Source: CAZUGO01 sp964619935 (GTDB lineage: Bacteria; Planctomycetota; Phycisphaerae; UBA1845; CAIVHJ01). Taken from it: a stretch of DNA of 64,000 bases. The position numbers were made by a program, and so were the translations under genes. The DNA is taken from the NCBI GenBank assembly GCA_964619935.1, contig CAZUGO010000094.1, positions 22,519 through 86,518 on the forward strand, written 5' to 3'. Position 1 is the stretch's first letter; each line of letters starts with the position of its first letter. Below, piece after piece: positions 35,786 through 45,300 of the stretch. The notes below the pieces were generated by a model, which was not told where the DNA came from, ran no database searches, and saw only the letters and a list, made by a program, of their open reading frames with translations.

Positions 35786-36448
35786 ATGAACTGCTCACAG
35801 TGCGGCGGCCCGCTTCCGGCCCGATCCAATCTTTGCCAGTTCTGCGGCGCGCTGAACGACGTCGATCTGCGGGCCATCGAATGCCGCGTGCAACAGGGCC
35901 CCAAGACCGATCACCCTTGCCCGCGGTGCGACCGCTCGCTGCGCTCGCTGAACATCGGTTCGAGCAGGCCCTTCTACGTCGAGCGCTGCGAGCACTGCCT
36001 GGGCTTATTCTTCGATCCCGGGGAGCTGGATCTTTTGCTGCACGAGTCGGTGACTCCGGCACTGAGCATCGATCACCAGCGCATCAGCGACATCATCGAA
36101 CAGGAATCGGTCAGCGATTTTCGGCAGGTCCGGTACGTCCAGTGTCCGGTGTGTCGCGATCTGATGGTCCGCAAGAGCTACGGCCGCCGCGCCGGCGTGG
36201 TCACCGACGTCTGTCGGCCGCACGGCGTGTGGCTGGACGGCGGCGAGCTGGGCCAGTTGCTCAAATGGACCCAGGCCGGCGGGTTGGAACTTGACCGCCG
36301 CAGCCGCAGCGAGGATGCCCGCCGCAGCGCGCACCGCAGCCGCCGCGACAGCGGTGACTCGGGCGTGTATGATCTCGACGACGGCGGCGACCCGGACTCC
36401 GCCCTGCTCCGCGGACTGCTGGGTCTTGTGCGGCGCCTGATGGATTGA
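35786..36448 (+). CDS. Zinc-ribbon (TFIIB-like) protein
   Basis: A 220-aa cytoplasmic protein with three treble-clef or ribbon elements: CSQCGG...CQFCG at the N-terminus, CPRCDRSLRSL...CEHCLGLFFDPGELDLLL, and CPVCRDLMVRKSYGRRAGVVTDVC-type later, where the VWLDGGELGQLL segment repeats the zf-TFIIB pattern. The C-terminal 60 residues are Arg/Ser/Asp-rich and disordered-looking. The GGGAG site and ATG at 35786 lie 34 bases after the SPFH stop. It probably works with the SPFH protein in protein-protein contacts rather than transcription. Confidence 0.8.
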   Translation: MNCSQCGGPLPARSNLCQFCGALNDVDLRAIECRVQQGPKTDHPCPRCDRSLRSLNIGSSRPFYVERCEHCLGLFFDPGELDLLLHESVTPALSIDHQRISDIIEQESVSDFRQVRYVQCPVCRDLMVRKSYGRRAGVVTDVCRPHGVWLDGGELGQLLKWTQAGGLELDRRSRSEDARRSAHRSRRDSGDSGVYDLDDGGDPDSALLRGLLGLVRRLMD

Positions 36449-36501
36449 CCCGCCACCATTCAGGCGGAGGCCACCCAGGGTCCACCGTCGCGGTAGCACT
36501 G

Positions 36502-37665
36502 ATGGCAACCCATTCCAGCGACTCTTCGACGGCGCAAACCACCGGCGGGCGGACCACCGGCTTTATCCCGGGTGATCCGCAGCCCTCGCGGACCTTCGCG
36601 TGCCCAGCGTGCGGCGCCGAGATCAACTTCAACATCCAGGCCCAGACCCTCAAGTGCGACTATTGCGGCATGGTCAAGCCCATCGACACCACCGGCGCGG
36701 TGGCCGTCGAGGAGCGGGACTACGCCCTGATGCTGGAGCAACTGGCCGAATGGCGGGCCCGAGGAACCCCGGAGGACGCCCAGGAGTTCAGCGAGGTCCG
36801 TTGCTCATCCTGCGGGGCCACCGTCCGCTTCAGCGGCACCCTGACCAGCGGGGATTGCGCCTATTGCGGGGCTCCGATTCAACGGCAACATGTCCATGAC
36901 GCCACCCAGCGGATCCCGGTGGACGGCGTGCTGCCGTTTGAGGTCGACCGCCGGCAGGCCCAGCAGCATCTGAGCGCCTGGGTCCGGTCGCGCTGGTTTG
37001 CCCCCGGGGCGTTCACCGCCGCCGGGGCTGAGGGGAAATTCAACGGCATCTACCTGCCCTATTGGACCTACGACGCCGCCACCGCGACGGCCTACCGCGG
37101 GCAGCGCGGCGAGCACTACTGGGAAACGGTCGGTAGTGGCAAGAACCGCCGCCAGGTGTTGCGGACCCGCTGGTACCCGGCATCCGGCAGCTTTCCGCGA
37201 TTCTTCGATGACGTGCTGGTGCCCGCGGCCAGCGGCATCCCGGAGCAGCGGGTCGTGGCCCTGGAGCCCTGGCCGGTGGCCCGCTGCCGCGGCTATGCGC
37301 CCGAGCTACTGGCCGGGTTCTTGGCCCGGACCTACGACGTGCCGCTGGAGCGCGGTTTCGCCATTGCCCGCGGCCGCATCGACGCCGCCCTGGAACAGGA
37401 TGTTCGCCTGCACATCGGCGGTGACACCCAGCGCATCGAGGCCGTCGATACCCGCTACAACGCCATCACCTACAAGCACCTGCTGCTGCCGGTGTGGATG
37501 CTGGCCTACCGTTACGGGCAGCGCAGTTACCAAGTGGTGGTCAACGCCGGCACGGGTGAGGTCCAGGGCGATCGGCCGTACAGTTGGATCAAGATTGCCG
37601 GGGCGGTCCTGGGAGGCCTGGCGCTGCTGGCGGCCGCGGCCCTGGTGGCCGGGCTCACCCACTGA
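36502..37665 (+). CDS. YdjG-like zinc-ribbon membrane protein
   Basis: A 387-aa protein with two zinc ribbons (CPACGAEINFNIQAQTLKCDYCG; CSSCGATVRF...CAYCGAPI), a central beta-rich domain (FNGIYLPYWTYDAATATAYRGQRG...VALEPWP), and one C-terminal transmembrane helix (IAGAVLGGLALLAAAALVAGL). This arrangement matches proteins often labelled 'primosomal protein N'-like' or YdjG, seen beside SPFH proteins. A TTG at 36445 overlapping the previous stop is an alternative start; the ATG at 36502 begins nearer the conserved part. Neither has a strong ribosome-binding site. Confidence 0.8.
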   Translation: MATHSSDSSTAQTTGGRTTGFIPGDPQPSRTFACPACGAEINFNIQAQTLKCDYCGMVKPIDTTGAVAVEERDYALMLEQLAEWRARGTPEDAQEFSEVRCSSCGATVRFSGTLTSGDCAYCGAPIQRQHVHDATQRIPVDGVLPFEVDRRQAQQHLSAWVRSRWFAPGAFTAAGAEGKFNGIYLPYWTYDAATATAYRGQRGEHYWETVGSGKNRRQVLRTRWYPASGSFPRFFDDVLVPAASGIPEQRVVALEPWPVARCRGYAPELLAGFLARTYDVPLERGFAIARGRIDAALEQDVRLHIGGDTQRIEAVDTRYNAITYKHLLLPVWMLAYRYGQRSYQVVVNAGTGEVQGDRPYSWIKIAGAVLGGLALLAAAALVAGLTH

Positions 37666-37744
37666 CCCGCACTCGGCTGCAACCCGGCACGGCATGCCGC
37701 GATCGCGGGGCGATCCCGGCGCTGGGCAGCCGCCGGATTCGTCG

Positions 37745-39211
37745 TCAGTCATTGGCGCCGATGGTGCACTCGCCGTCGGGCACGTAGTCATCGACCATCA
37801 TCGAGCCGAACCGGTCACCGATGGACAGCGGTGACTTGTCCTTGGGGTGAACCTCGAACATGACGGTCTGGAGCAAGACCTCACCGGCGGCATCGAAGAC
37901 ATGCAGGTACAGTTTCTTGTCCAGCTTGTCCTTGCCGGCGCTGGCCGCCTGCAGCGTGAACGGCTGGTTCAGCGTCACCAGACCTTCGAACCAGGCCTTG
38001 TCGCGCTTGGGTTTCTTGTCCTTGCCGGCCACCACATAGACGGTCTCCGCGAACTCCGGGTCACCGGTGCAGGCCACCTTCTTGCGATCCTGCTGGTGAT
38101 CGCCGGCGTCACAGCGCTCGCCGGTGTAGACCAGAGTCAGGCGGCAGGGTCTGTCCAGGCCCTCCAGCGCGACGCGCTGCTGCTGGATGACCGGATCGGC
38201 CAGGGGCGCGCATCGGCCATCGCTGCAGACCGTGCCCGGCGGGCACTCCAATTGCTCATGGACACAGCCCAGCGCCGGGTCGCAGTGATCGGCGGTGCAG
38301 CCCTCGCCGTCGTCGCAGTCGGCATCCGCCACACACTCCGGATCCTCGACGCACCCGCCCAGGTCGCAGTGCATCCCCGACGAGCACTCGAGCGGGGTGT
38401 GGGTGCAGGCCCCCAGCGGGTCGCAGGAATCGGTGGTGCACGGATCGCCGTCGTCACAGTCGCCAGCGGCGCTGCACTGGCAGCCCTCGGGGAACGCCGC
38501 CCGGCAGGCCGAATCGATCTTGTATGGCGTCAGCAACAGGCTCCACGAGACCAGCGCGCCCATGTCGCCGCGGGCGCTGTCCATGACCGTCAGCGTCCAG
38601 GTGCCGTTGGCGAACGTGCCCTTGAACAGGTTCAGGTGTTCCTCGGGCCGATAGGCGCCCGACAACGCCCCCTCCCAGAAACACTGGTCCTCGATGGTCT
38701 GCAGCGCGTCATCGTCCAGGGTCGCCGCCAAGTGGTCCGACGGGCAGCCGCAGCACCCCGACCCGCCGCAGTCCAACGCGCCGCCGATGCGCTTGATCAA
38801 GCTGACCTCCATGCCGTCCTTTTCGAGCATTACGCACAGATCGCCGACATAGGTGTGATCGATCGCGACGAACACCTCGATGTCGTCAATCTTGAAGGAC
38901 TCCTGGACCACGATGGTGTCGATGGCCGCCGGCAGGTTTGAATCCACCAGCAGATAGGGACTGGAGGACCTGACCACCAGCGGTTCACAGGGGCTTCCGG
39001 CCCCCAGGAAGATCCCGCCCTCGGCCGCACAGTCGGCTTCTGGAGTCTCCACACAGGAGGCAGTCCCCTCGGCACAGCGGCAGCAGGCGCCGCCGTCCTG
39101 CTGGCCGGCGGCCGTCTGAACCGCCGCCCCCACGATGCACACCCAGACGATCCGCCAGCGGGTGCCGATGCTCATCTCGGGCGTTGCCGTAGTGCAGTCT
39201 GTCCTGGTCAT
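37745..39211 (-). CDS. Exported P-domain protein with Cys-rich repeats
   Basis: A 488-aa protein: signal peptide (WRIVWVCIVGAAVQTAAGQ), a short Cys-rich lead (CCRCAEGTASC), a proprotein-convertase-type P domain (IDDIEVFVAIDHTYVGDLCVMLEKDG...GTWTLTVMDSARGDMGALVSWSLLL), two Cys repeats of the CDDGDPCTTDSCDPLGACTH type, and a C-terminal domain of unknown kind. P domains usually accompany subtilases, but no protease domain is present here. The start at ATG 39211 is preceded by GAGG; ATG 39175 at the signal peptide is possible. It is paralogous to the upstream gene. Confidence 0.75.
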   Translation of the reverse strand: MTRTDCTTATPEMSIGTRWRIVWVCIVGAAVQTAAGQQDGGACCRCAEGTASCVETPEADCAAEGGIFLGAGSPCEPLVVRSSSPYLLVDSNLPAAIDTIVVQESFKIDDIEVFVAIDHTYVGDLCVMLEKDGMEVSLIKRIGGALDCGGSGCCGCPSDHLAATLDDDALQTIEDQCFWEGALSGAYRPEEHLNLFKGTFANGTWTLTVMDSARGDMGALVSWSLLLTPYKIDSACRAAFPEGCQCSAAGDCDDGDPCTTDSCDPLGACTHTPLECSSGMHCDLGGCVEDPECVADADCDDGEGCTADHCDPALGCVHEQLECPPGTVCSDGRCAPLADPVIQQQRVALEGLDRPCRLTLVYTGERCDAGDHQQDRKKVACTGDPEFAETVYVVAGKDKKPKRDKAWFEGLVTLNQPFTLQAASAGKDKLDKKLYLHVFDAAGEVLLQTVMFEVHPKDKSPLSIGDRFGSMMVDDYVPDGECTIGAND

Positions 39212-39347
39212 CACTGCGCTTCCCTCAAGAGTGAAGACTCACTGGCTCCGCCGGGCGGCGGGGACGGCGAGCGCTTCACCTGGTTGTTCGCTTCGCCCCA
39301 TCAGTGGGCGGTGCAGCGGGCAATACGCGGCCAGTGGTCAGCCGCAT

Positions 39348-40319
39348 TCATCGGTCATCGTCGTCGTCATCGTCATCGCCGGAAATCCAGGTGTCATCAT
39401 CGTCATCGTCGTCATCGCCGCCGCCGCCCGCCTCACAGGTCTCGCCGTCGCAACACCAACCGTCCACGCAGGTGCTGCCGTCCGGACAATCGACCGCTGG
39501 GTTGGAGCAGCCGGCCAGGGCGTCGCACAGATCGAGGGTACATGGATCGTCGTCGGCACAGTCGGCATGATTCCGGCACTGGCAGCGCGACGGGAAGTTG
39601 ACGTCGCAGAGGGTCAAGGCTTCATCGACGGCCCGCAGGTTCAGGCTCCAGGCCACCAGGGCTCCGGAGTCCCCCATCGAGCTGTCGGTCACCGTCAAGG
39701 TCCAGGCACCGTCCGACCAGGTGTGGGCGAACCCGCTGAGCGGTTGCTCGGGCCGGTAGGATCCGGTGAGCGCCGGCGGACTCCAGAAGCACTGGCTTTC
39801 GATTGACGCCGGCGCGGAGTCCTCCAGATGGATGATCATGTTGTTGGAAGAGCACCCGCAACACTCACCGCCGGCACAGGTCATCGGCCCGCCCATGCGC
39901 TCGATGAGCGTGATCTCCTTGAAACCTTCCTTGCGCAAACGGATGCACAGGTCGCCGACGTAAGTGTGATCGATCTCCAGATCGACGGTGACCTCGCCGA
40001 CCACGAAGGACGCTTCGATGACCACCGTGTCGACCGCATCCCCCAGGAACGAGTCTATCAGCAGCAACGGATGCGACTCGCGAACCATCACCGGATCGCA
40101 GGTCGACCCGTCGCCCAGGTAGGTGCCACCCTGGCGGATGCAATCCTCCGGCGATCCGATGGAACACTGGGTATTGCCACCGGCTCCACGGCAAGCGCAA
40201 CAGGCCCCGGTGCCCTCAGCGGCGGCGGCGGTCTGCAGCAGCCCGCAGACCAGCAGGCCTCCCATGATCCGGTTCAAGGATTGTCGCGTGGGTCGATCCG
40301 CCATTCGATTGGAGAACAT
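39348..40319 (-). CDS. Exported P-domain protein with poly-Asp tail
   Basis: A 323-aa paralogue of its downstream neighbour: signal peptide (MGGLLVCGLLQTAAAAEG), Cys-rich lead (CCACRGAGGNTQC), P domain (VGEVTVDLEIDHTYVGDLCIRLRKEG...GAWTLTVTDSSMGDSGALVAWSLNL), one Cys repeat (CADDDPCTLDLCD) and a very acidic tail of two eight-Asp runs. It lacks the ~130-residue C-terminal domain of the other copy. The tail may bind calcium, fitting a calcium-rich extracellular surface; this is inference. The gap to the paralogue is 136 bases. Confidence 0.75.
   Translation of the reverse strand: MFSNRMADRPTRQSLNRIMGGLLVCGLLQTAAAAEGTGACCACRGAGGNTQCSIGSPEDCIRQGGTYLGDGSTCDPVMVRESHPLLLIDSFLGDAVDTVVIEASFVVGEVTVDLEIDHTYVGDLCIRLRKEGFKEITLIERMGGPMTCAGGECCGCSSNNMIIHLEDSAPASIESQCFWSPPALTGSYRPEQPLSGFAHTWSDGAWTLTVTDSSMGDSGALVAWSLNLRAVDEALTLCDVNFPSRCQCRNHADCADDDPCTLDLCDALAGCSNPAVDCPDGSTCVDGWCCDGETCEAGGGGDDDDDDDDTWISGDDDDDDDDR
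39351..39419. repeat. GTC/ATC triplet repeat
   Basis: A simple-sequence stretch of GTC and ATC triplets on the plus strand, broken once, encoding the poly-Asp runs of the P-domain protein. Such tracts are prone to length change. Confidence 0.8.
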
Positions 40320-40688
40320 GTTGGTTTCCCCCAAGGCGCTCTTGAGTGCGTGATCCGTCCGGCCCCGCGCTGGGGCTGCAACACGCCTCGCACCCGGCCG
40401 CCGGGCTTCAAGACCGACGGCCCGTCGCTTGCAGCGATTCGCGCCGGACGGTTCAGCCAGCAATATTTTTGCCCCGATCGAAGTGAAACATAAGATACAC
40501 CGTTGCCGGGGCAAAGCCGGACCGGACCCGCGCGGCGGCGAGGCCGCCCGGCTCCGATAAGAACCGCAGCGCCCGATCGCACGGCATGGCGATTACGGAC
40601 CGGGACCCTCCATTTGGTCGCACTCGAACTGGGCCGTCCGGTGCGCGCGCAACCTCGGACCTCCGGCCGCAGGGGATCATCAGTCCGA
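40320..40688. other. Intergenic, nothing recognised
   Basis: About 370 bases between the P-domain pair and the thioesterase gene. I see no gene or clear signal. Confidence 0.5.
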
Positions 40689-41144
40689 TCACGGATTCTG
40701 GAATCGCGCCAGGCCCTGCCGCAGGCCTTCGGGAAGCCGGCGCGTCGCGAAGCCATCGGCCGTGACCTCGACGAACGCCACCCGGGTCCACCCGCGATGA
40801 ACGGGATCGGCGTCGGCGGCACCCTGGATCAGGTACTCGAATACCGCCGAAGTGCGGCCCAGGGTGCTGACCCACAGGAACAGCACAACCACCTGCCCGT
40901 AGGTGATTGGCTTGAGGAAGGATTGGTGACCCTCGACGAGGGTCAGATGCCGGGATTCCCGGACCAGATCCGGGTAGGGCGCCTCGATGTGCCGGAGCAG
41001 CGCTTCCCGGGCCCGTTCGTAGAGGCGATAGTAATTGGCGTGATACAGCACGCCACCAATGTCGAATTCCGCCAGCGGCAGGTCGGCGAACTCGCAACGG
41101 AAGGCGTGATCCGGTGGAACATTATGGACGCTGGGTGCGCTCAT
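40689..41144 (-). CDS. YbgC-like acyl-CoA thioesterase
   Basis: A 151-aa hotdog-fold protein of the 4-hydroxybenzoyl-CoA thioesterase group. The signature D-GGVLYHANYYRLYERAREALL carries the Asp and the YHANY block of the active site. Later strands (VVVLFLWVSTLGRTSAVFEYLI, GWTRVAFVEV) complete the fold. It hydrolyses an acyl-CoA thioester in the cytoplasm; the acyl chain cannot be told. In proteobacteria ybgC sits by tol-pal, but not here. Confidence 0.85.
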   Translation of the reverse strand: MSAPSVHNVPPDHAFRCEFADLPLAEFDIGGVLYHANYYRLYERAREALLRHIEAPYPDLVRESRHLTLVEGHQSFLKPITYGQVVVLFLWVSTLGRTSAVFEYLIQGAADADPVHRGWTRVAFVEVTADGFATRRLPEGLRQGLARFQNP

Positions 41145-41719
41145 GGGTTGGGTCGCACAGGGCCTTCGATCGTCGCCCGGCGTCGCCCGGCGGCGGTGGC
41201 GGTAGTGTAGCACAACTCCGGCCCCGCCAACGGAACCTGCCGTGGGGGATCGGAGAGATCCCAGAATCGACCCCCTGGGCGGGCGCGGCAGGATGGTGGA
41301 GACCTTCTGCCGTGGCTCTGCCCTTGGACATGATAGATCCGCGGGCCGCCACAACAGAAGGCCTCAACATCCCCGCCGCAACCCCTCGATCGGCACGTGT
41401 CCCATGAGATGTGGAGGCTAACATCGCCGTGGTCTGCCGCCGACCGCCCCCGGGCGGTTCGCTCCCAAGCCCGCTCCCGCATGATATTGGCGCCGCCAAC
41501 CGGGGACCTTTCTCGAAAAAGCGCCGGCCACCGCCGCCAGGCGCCAACGGGCCCGGTCGCAATACTAACTCGTTGGTGGAGTTGTACCTTGACGTCTTGC
41601 GGCCACCCCAAGACCTTCGGCGGCAGCCTGCCCGGGTACGTCGCGCTGCTGAAAAACATGCCGGCGCGATTATAGTGATGCCTTGCTTTGATCCGTGTGG
41701 ACCCCCGAAGATAGAGTGC
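41145..41719. other. Divergent intergenic region, sigma-factor promoter at its right end
   Basis: About 575 bases. Translations in all frames look non-coding. A promoter-like TATAGT at 41671-41676 lies near the right end. Confidence 0.5.
41671..41676 (+). promoter_or_regulatory. Putative -10 of the sigma factor gene
   Basis: TATAGT (five of six to consensus) in GATTATAGTG, about 44 bases before the ATG at 41720; no good -35. The likely transcript start excludes the earlier ATG at 41678. Confidence 0.35.
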
Positions 41720-42337
41720 ATGAGCCGCAACCCCGCGCTGAGTACCGTCACCAGCATCAGTTTGCTGCAAGGCCTCAAGGATCCGGCCAATCGTCCCACC
41801 TGGCAGGACTTCGTTGGCCGCTACCGCCCAATGATCGTCGGCTACGGACGCAAGAATTTCGGACTGAGCCGGGAGGATGCGGAGGACGCCGCCCAGGAGG
41901 CCTTGAATGCCTTCTTCGAAGCCTACACCAAAGGTGGATACGATCCGCAGAAGGGCCGGCTCCGCAAGTGGCTCTTCGGCATCGCCACCAACCAGTTGCG
42001 CAATTTCGTGCGCAAGAAGGCCCAGCACCGTGAGGTCCGCGTGGAAGATTCGGACTCGGGCAGCGGCTTTCTGGCGAACATCCCCGACGACGATACCCTC
42101 GAGACCGCCTGGACCGAGGAGTGGCAAAGGGCCATCTTCAAACAGTGCTTTGAAGAGGTTCGCCGCCAATTGGACCCGCGAACCATTGCCGCCTACGTGC
42201 TGTACGTGGAAGAGGATCGACCCGCCCAGGAGGTCGCCCGGCAATTGAACACCAGCCCCAATGCCGTGTACCTGGCCAAGTTCCAGGTGCTGCGGCGCAT
42301 CCGCGAACTGATTCCGCAAATGGAGCATATCTGGTAG
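41720..42337 (+). CDS. RNA polymerase sigma-70 family factor (ECF-like)
   Basis: A 205-aa protein with region 2 (FVGRYRPMIVGYGRKNFGLSREDAEDAAQEALNAFF...RKWLFGIATNQLRNFVRKK) and region 4 (FEEVRRQLDPRTIAAYVLYVEEDRPAQEVARQLNTSPNAVYLAKFQVLRRI). The helix-turn-helix is clear. Planctomycetes have many such factors, often with no adjacent anti-sigma factor, as here. It converges on the large FtsK-like ATPase gene with only 17 bases between stops. Confidence 0.9.
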   Translation: MSRNPALSTVTSISLLQGLKDPANRPTWQDFVGRYRPMIVGYGRKNFGLSREDAEDAAQEALNAFFEAYTKGGYDPQKGRLRKWLFGIATNQLRNFVRKKAQHREVRVEDSDSGSGFLANIPDDDTLETAWTEEWQRAIFKQCFEEVRRQLDPRTIAAYVLYVEEDRPAQEVARQLNTSPNAVYLAKFQVLRRIRELIPQMEHIW

Positions 42338-42339
42338 CA

Positions 42340-42365
42340 CCGCCGGCTGTGGCCCTAACCGGCGG
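42340..42365. terminator. Possible bidirectional hairpin between convergent genes
   Basis: CCGCCGG and CCGGCGG form a seven-base stem with a 12-base loop, straddling the ends of the sigma gene and the ATPase gene. There is no T-run, so intrinsic termination is uncertain. Confidence 0.3.
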
Positions 42366-45300
42366 CACGTCCCCGGCCGGCGGACAGCGCCCGGCCAAAC
42401 CGCTCCAGCCAGTCGGCATCCGGGAGGGCGTACGGGCGAAACTTCTCCAGCAAACCCTGCGCTTCGCTGTACAACAACGCCCGGTAGTACCCCAGGTGGT
42501 TGGCCGCCGGCGTGTCGATGAGGGTGCTGGAGTCCGACGCGCTCATTTGCAGCAGCACACGATGGTCGAACTCGCCCAGCGCTTGCCGGCCCAAGGTCCG
42601 CTCGAGCGTGGCGTAGGTGTCCGCCCAGACCAGGGTGTGAATGCCCACGGCCGGCCCGTCGCGCAGCAGGTCGGCGAACTGGCGATCCGGCTGCGGCGCC
42701 CCGGCGCCGTGATCCGCCGAGAAGCTGAAGTCGTCGTCCCGGCGGCGGAGCACCCGGTATCGTTGCAGCCCGAACACCACCAGAACGACGGTCGGTTCGT
42801 CCGCCGTGGAATCATCCAGCCGGCGGCGCATCACCTCAGCCAGCGCCGCGATTGCCGCGGCGACATCGGCGACGCCGACCCTCTGGGTGTCATGTGGTAG
42901 CAATCCGGCCAGGCGGGCCCAAGCACCCGCGTGCCGAACGTCCGCGGTACCGCCCTCGAGCACGACCAGCTTCAAGCCCGCCGGCGGGAATTGGGCGGCC
43001 AGGCTGATCGTGGCCGCCATCATCAGCGCCAGGGCGGTTTCATCCTGCTGGCCGACGATCATGAGATTCGCCCCGCTTTGCCGAGCCAGTGTCGCCGCGG
43101 TGGCCTCCTTGATGGCCACCGGATCACCCAGCCAAAGGCGGGCGGCGCTCGGCGGCGCCTGGGCGCCCTCGGAACGCTGGGCTGCCAGCGCCGGGTTCTG
43201 TGAGATGTCGGCCGGGGCGTTGCCTTCGAACACCACCAGCGGTTCACGACGACGGCTGCGGGTCTCGCCCAGTTGCGACAACCAGCCGTCGCGGGCCACT
43301 TCCGACAGCCAGGCGGTTTGAAACGGTTGGTTGCCTTCCACCCGCCCCCCGACATCGTTGTAGATGGCCTCGCCGGGACGCGACAGCAAGCGGGCGGCCA
43401 CGTTCTCGTCGTCCAGAATGAGTTGGGAGTCGGCCTCCGTGCACTGCAGCGCAATGCGCACCGCCATTTGGCCCATGGTGGTGCGTGCCAGCCGGGACGA
43501 GCCCCCTAACGTCTGCGAGCCGAGCACCACGTGAATCCCGAAGGCGCGGCCCTGGCGCACCAGCCGATCGAGCAGGATGGCAGCGTCCTGGGCCAGCTTG
43601 TCATCCTCGGAAAACAGGATCTGGAATTCATCCACCATGAGCAGCGTCCGCGGCAAGACGGCGTCACCAGCCTGGCGATAACCGCTGAGGTCCTGGACGC
43701 CGGCCTCGCGGAACAGCGCTCCGCGGCGCTGCAGCTCCTCATCCAGGCGCTGCAAGACGCTCAACCCGAACTCGCGATCGCTCTCGATGGCGACCACCCG
43801 GGCGTGCGGCAATTGATGAACCGCATACGCCTTGAACTCCACGCCCTCCTTGAAGTCCACCAGGTAGAACTCGACCTGGTCCGGCCCGTACCACAGGGCC
43901 AGGTTGATGATCATGACGTGCAGCAGGGTGGACTTGCCCGAGCCGGTCTTCCCGGCGATCAGGACATGCTGGGCCACCCCGCGGCCCAGGTGCAGGTTCA
44001 AGAAGCGGTTGGCGCCGGCGAACCCGATGGCCACCTGCAGCTCGTTGCTGCTGGACCGGCTCCAACGCTGGTTGGGTGCCGGAGCGATGCGCTCAAACGG
44101 CACCTCCACGCGAGCCGATTCGCGAGCGCGCCGTCCGATCTCGCGAACCACGCGGGTCAGCTCTGCGTCGCTCGGCGGTGGATCCAGTTTCAGCGGAAAA
44201 TGGCGAAAGACCTCGTCTTGCCAGACGAAGTCGCTGCCGTCGTGACACAGCTGCACGCTCCCACGGGCCATCTCCGCCAGATCGAAGCCGGGCGGCAGCG
44301 CCTGGCCGCGCACGGCGGCAATCAGGCAGTGGATCCCGCAGCGCGGTCCATTGTTGATAATGCTGCCCAACCGCCGGACGGCCTCCTCGCTGAAACTGGC
44401 CGGGAAGTCGGCGATGACCACGAAGCGATAGGGTTCCGCCAGCTTGCCGGCCTGCCGGTTGTATTGCTCGATCGTCTTGAATTCGTTGCGCAGATACTTC
44501 TGGATGATCATCTCGATATGCTGGGTCAGTTCCAGGAGCTGTCGCTCGATGTGGTTGGGCTCGGTCCAGACCCGCGGTCCGATCAAGGACTCGCCGAAGT
44601 CGGACAGGTGCATGAAGCCGGCGAAGTTCTCGCCCAACCCCACGGGGTCGATGATGGTGAATTGGGCCGCACCCGGTGGCAGCGTGGTCAGTACCTGGAC
44701 CATCAGCGACTGCAATGCGGCGGTCGCCTCTGCCCGCGCGTCGGCAGCGGCCTCCAGGATCACCGAACCGTGATCGGGAAAGGCCAGCAGGGCCGGCAGC
44801 AGCATCGCTGCGGGCCCGTCGTCCAGAAACGCGGCCTGCCGGCGCACGCCCCCGGCCAATTGGCTGAGGTCCAGCCCCAGAGTCCCGAATCGCACTGCCG
44901 AGTGAAATTCCGTGGCCGCCGAGTCGGCGTGCCGGCCCGGTCCCCAGTGCTCCCGGTGGCGGCGCGTCTCGTGCACCAGACGTTCCACCACCGCCAGACC
45001 CTCGGTCCAGCCCCGCTCCAGATCGCCGCGGGCGGCGTCGTAGCGCTGCCGCCCGGCGGTGAGCAATCCTTCGAATCGCCGGTCCAGTTCCGCCGCCTGG
45101 GCTTGGTGCTCGCGGACAAGTTCTTGTTCCGCCCATTCGCGGCGGGCCGTGGCCTGCTCGAGGCGCTGCCGGTGGTCGCGCTCCAGGTCACGGTGCAAGC
45201 CCTCGGACCGTTGATCGATCTTGTCCAGGGCCGCTTGCCGCTCACCGATCCGGACCCCGGCGGCTTCATACTGCCGGTGGGCGCCGCGGACCTCTTCCTC

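Noticed and set aside
41411..41719. Longer N-terminus for the sigma factor
   Set aside because: The added residues are Pro/Arg-rich and unlike the family; the likely promoter at 41671 lies inside this stretch.
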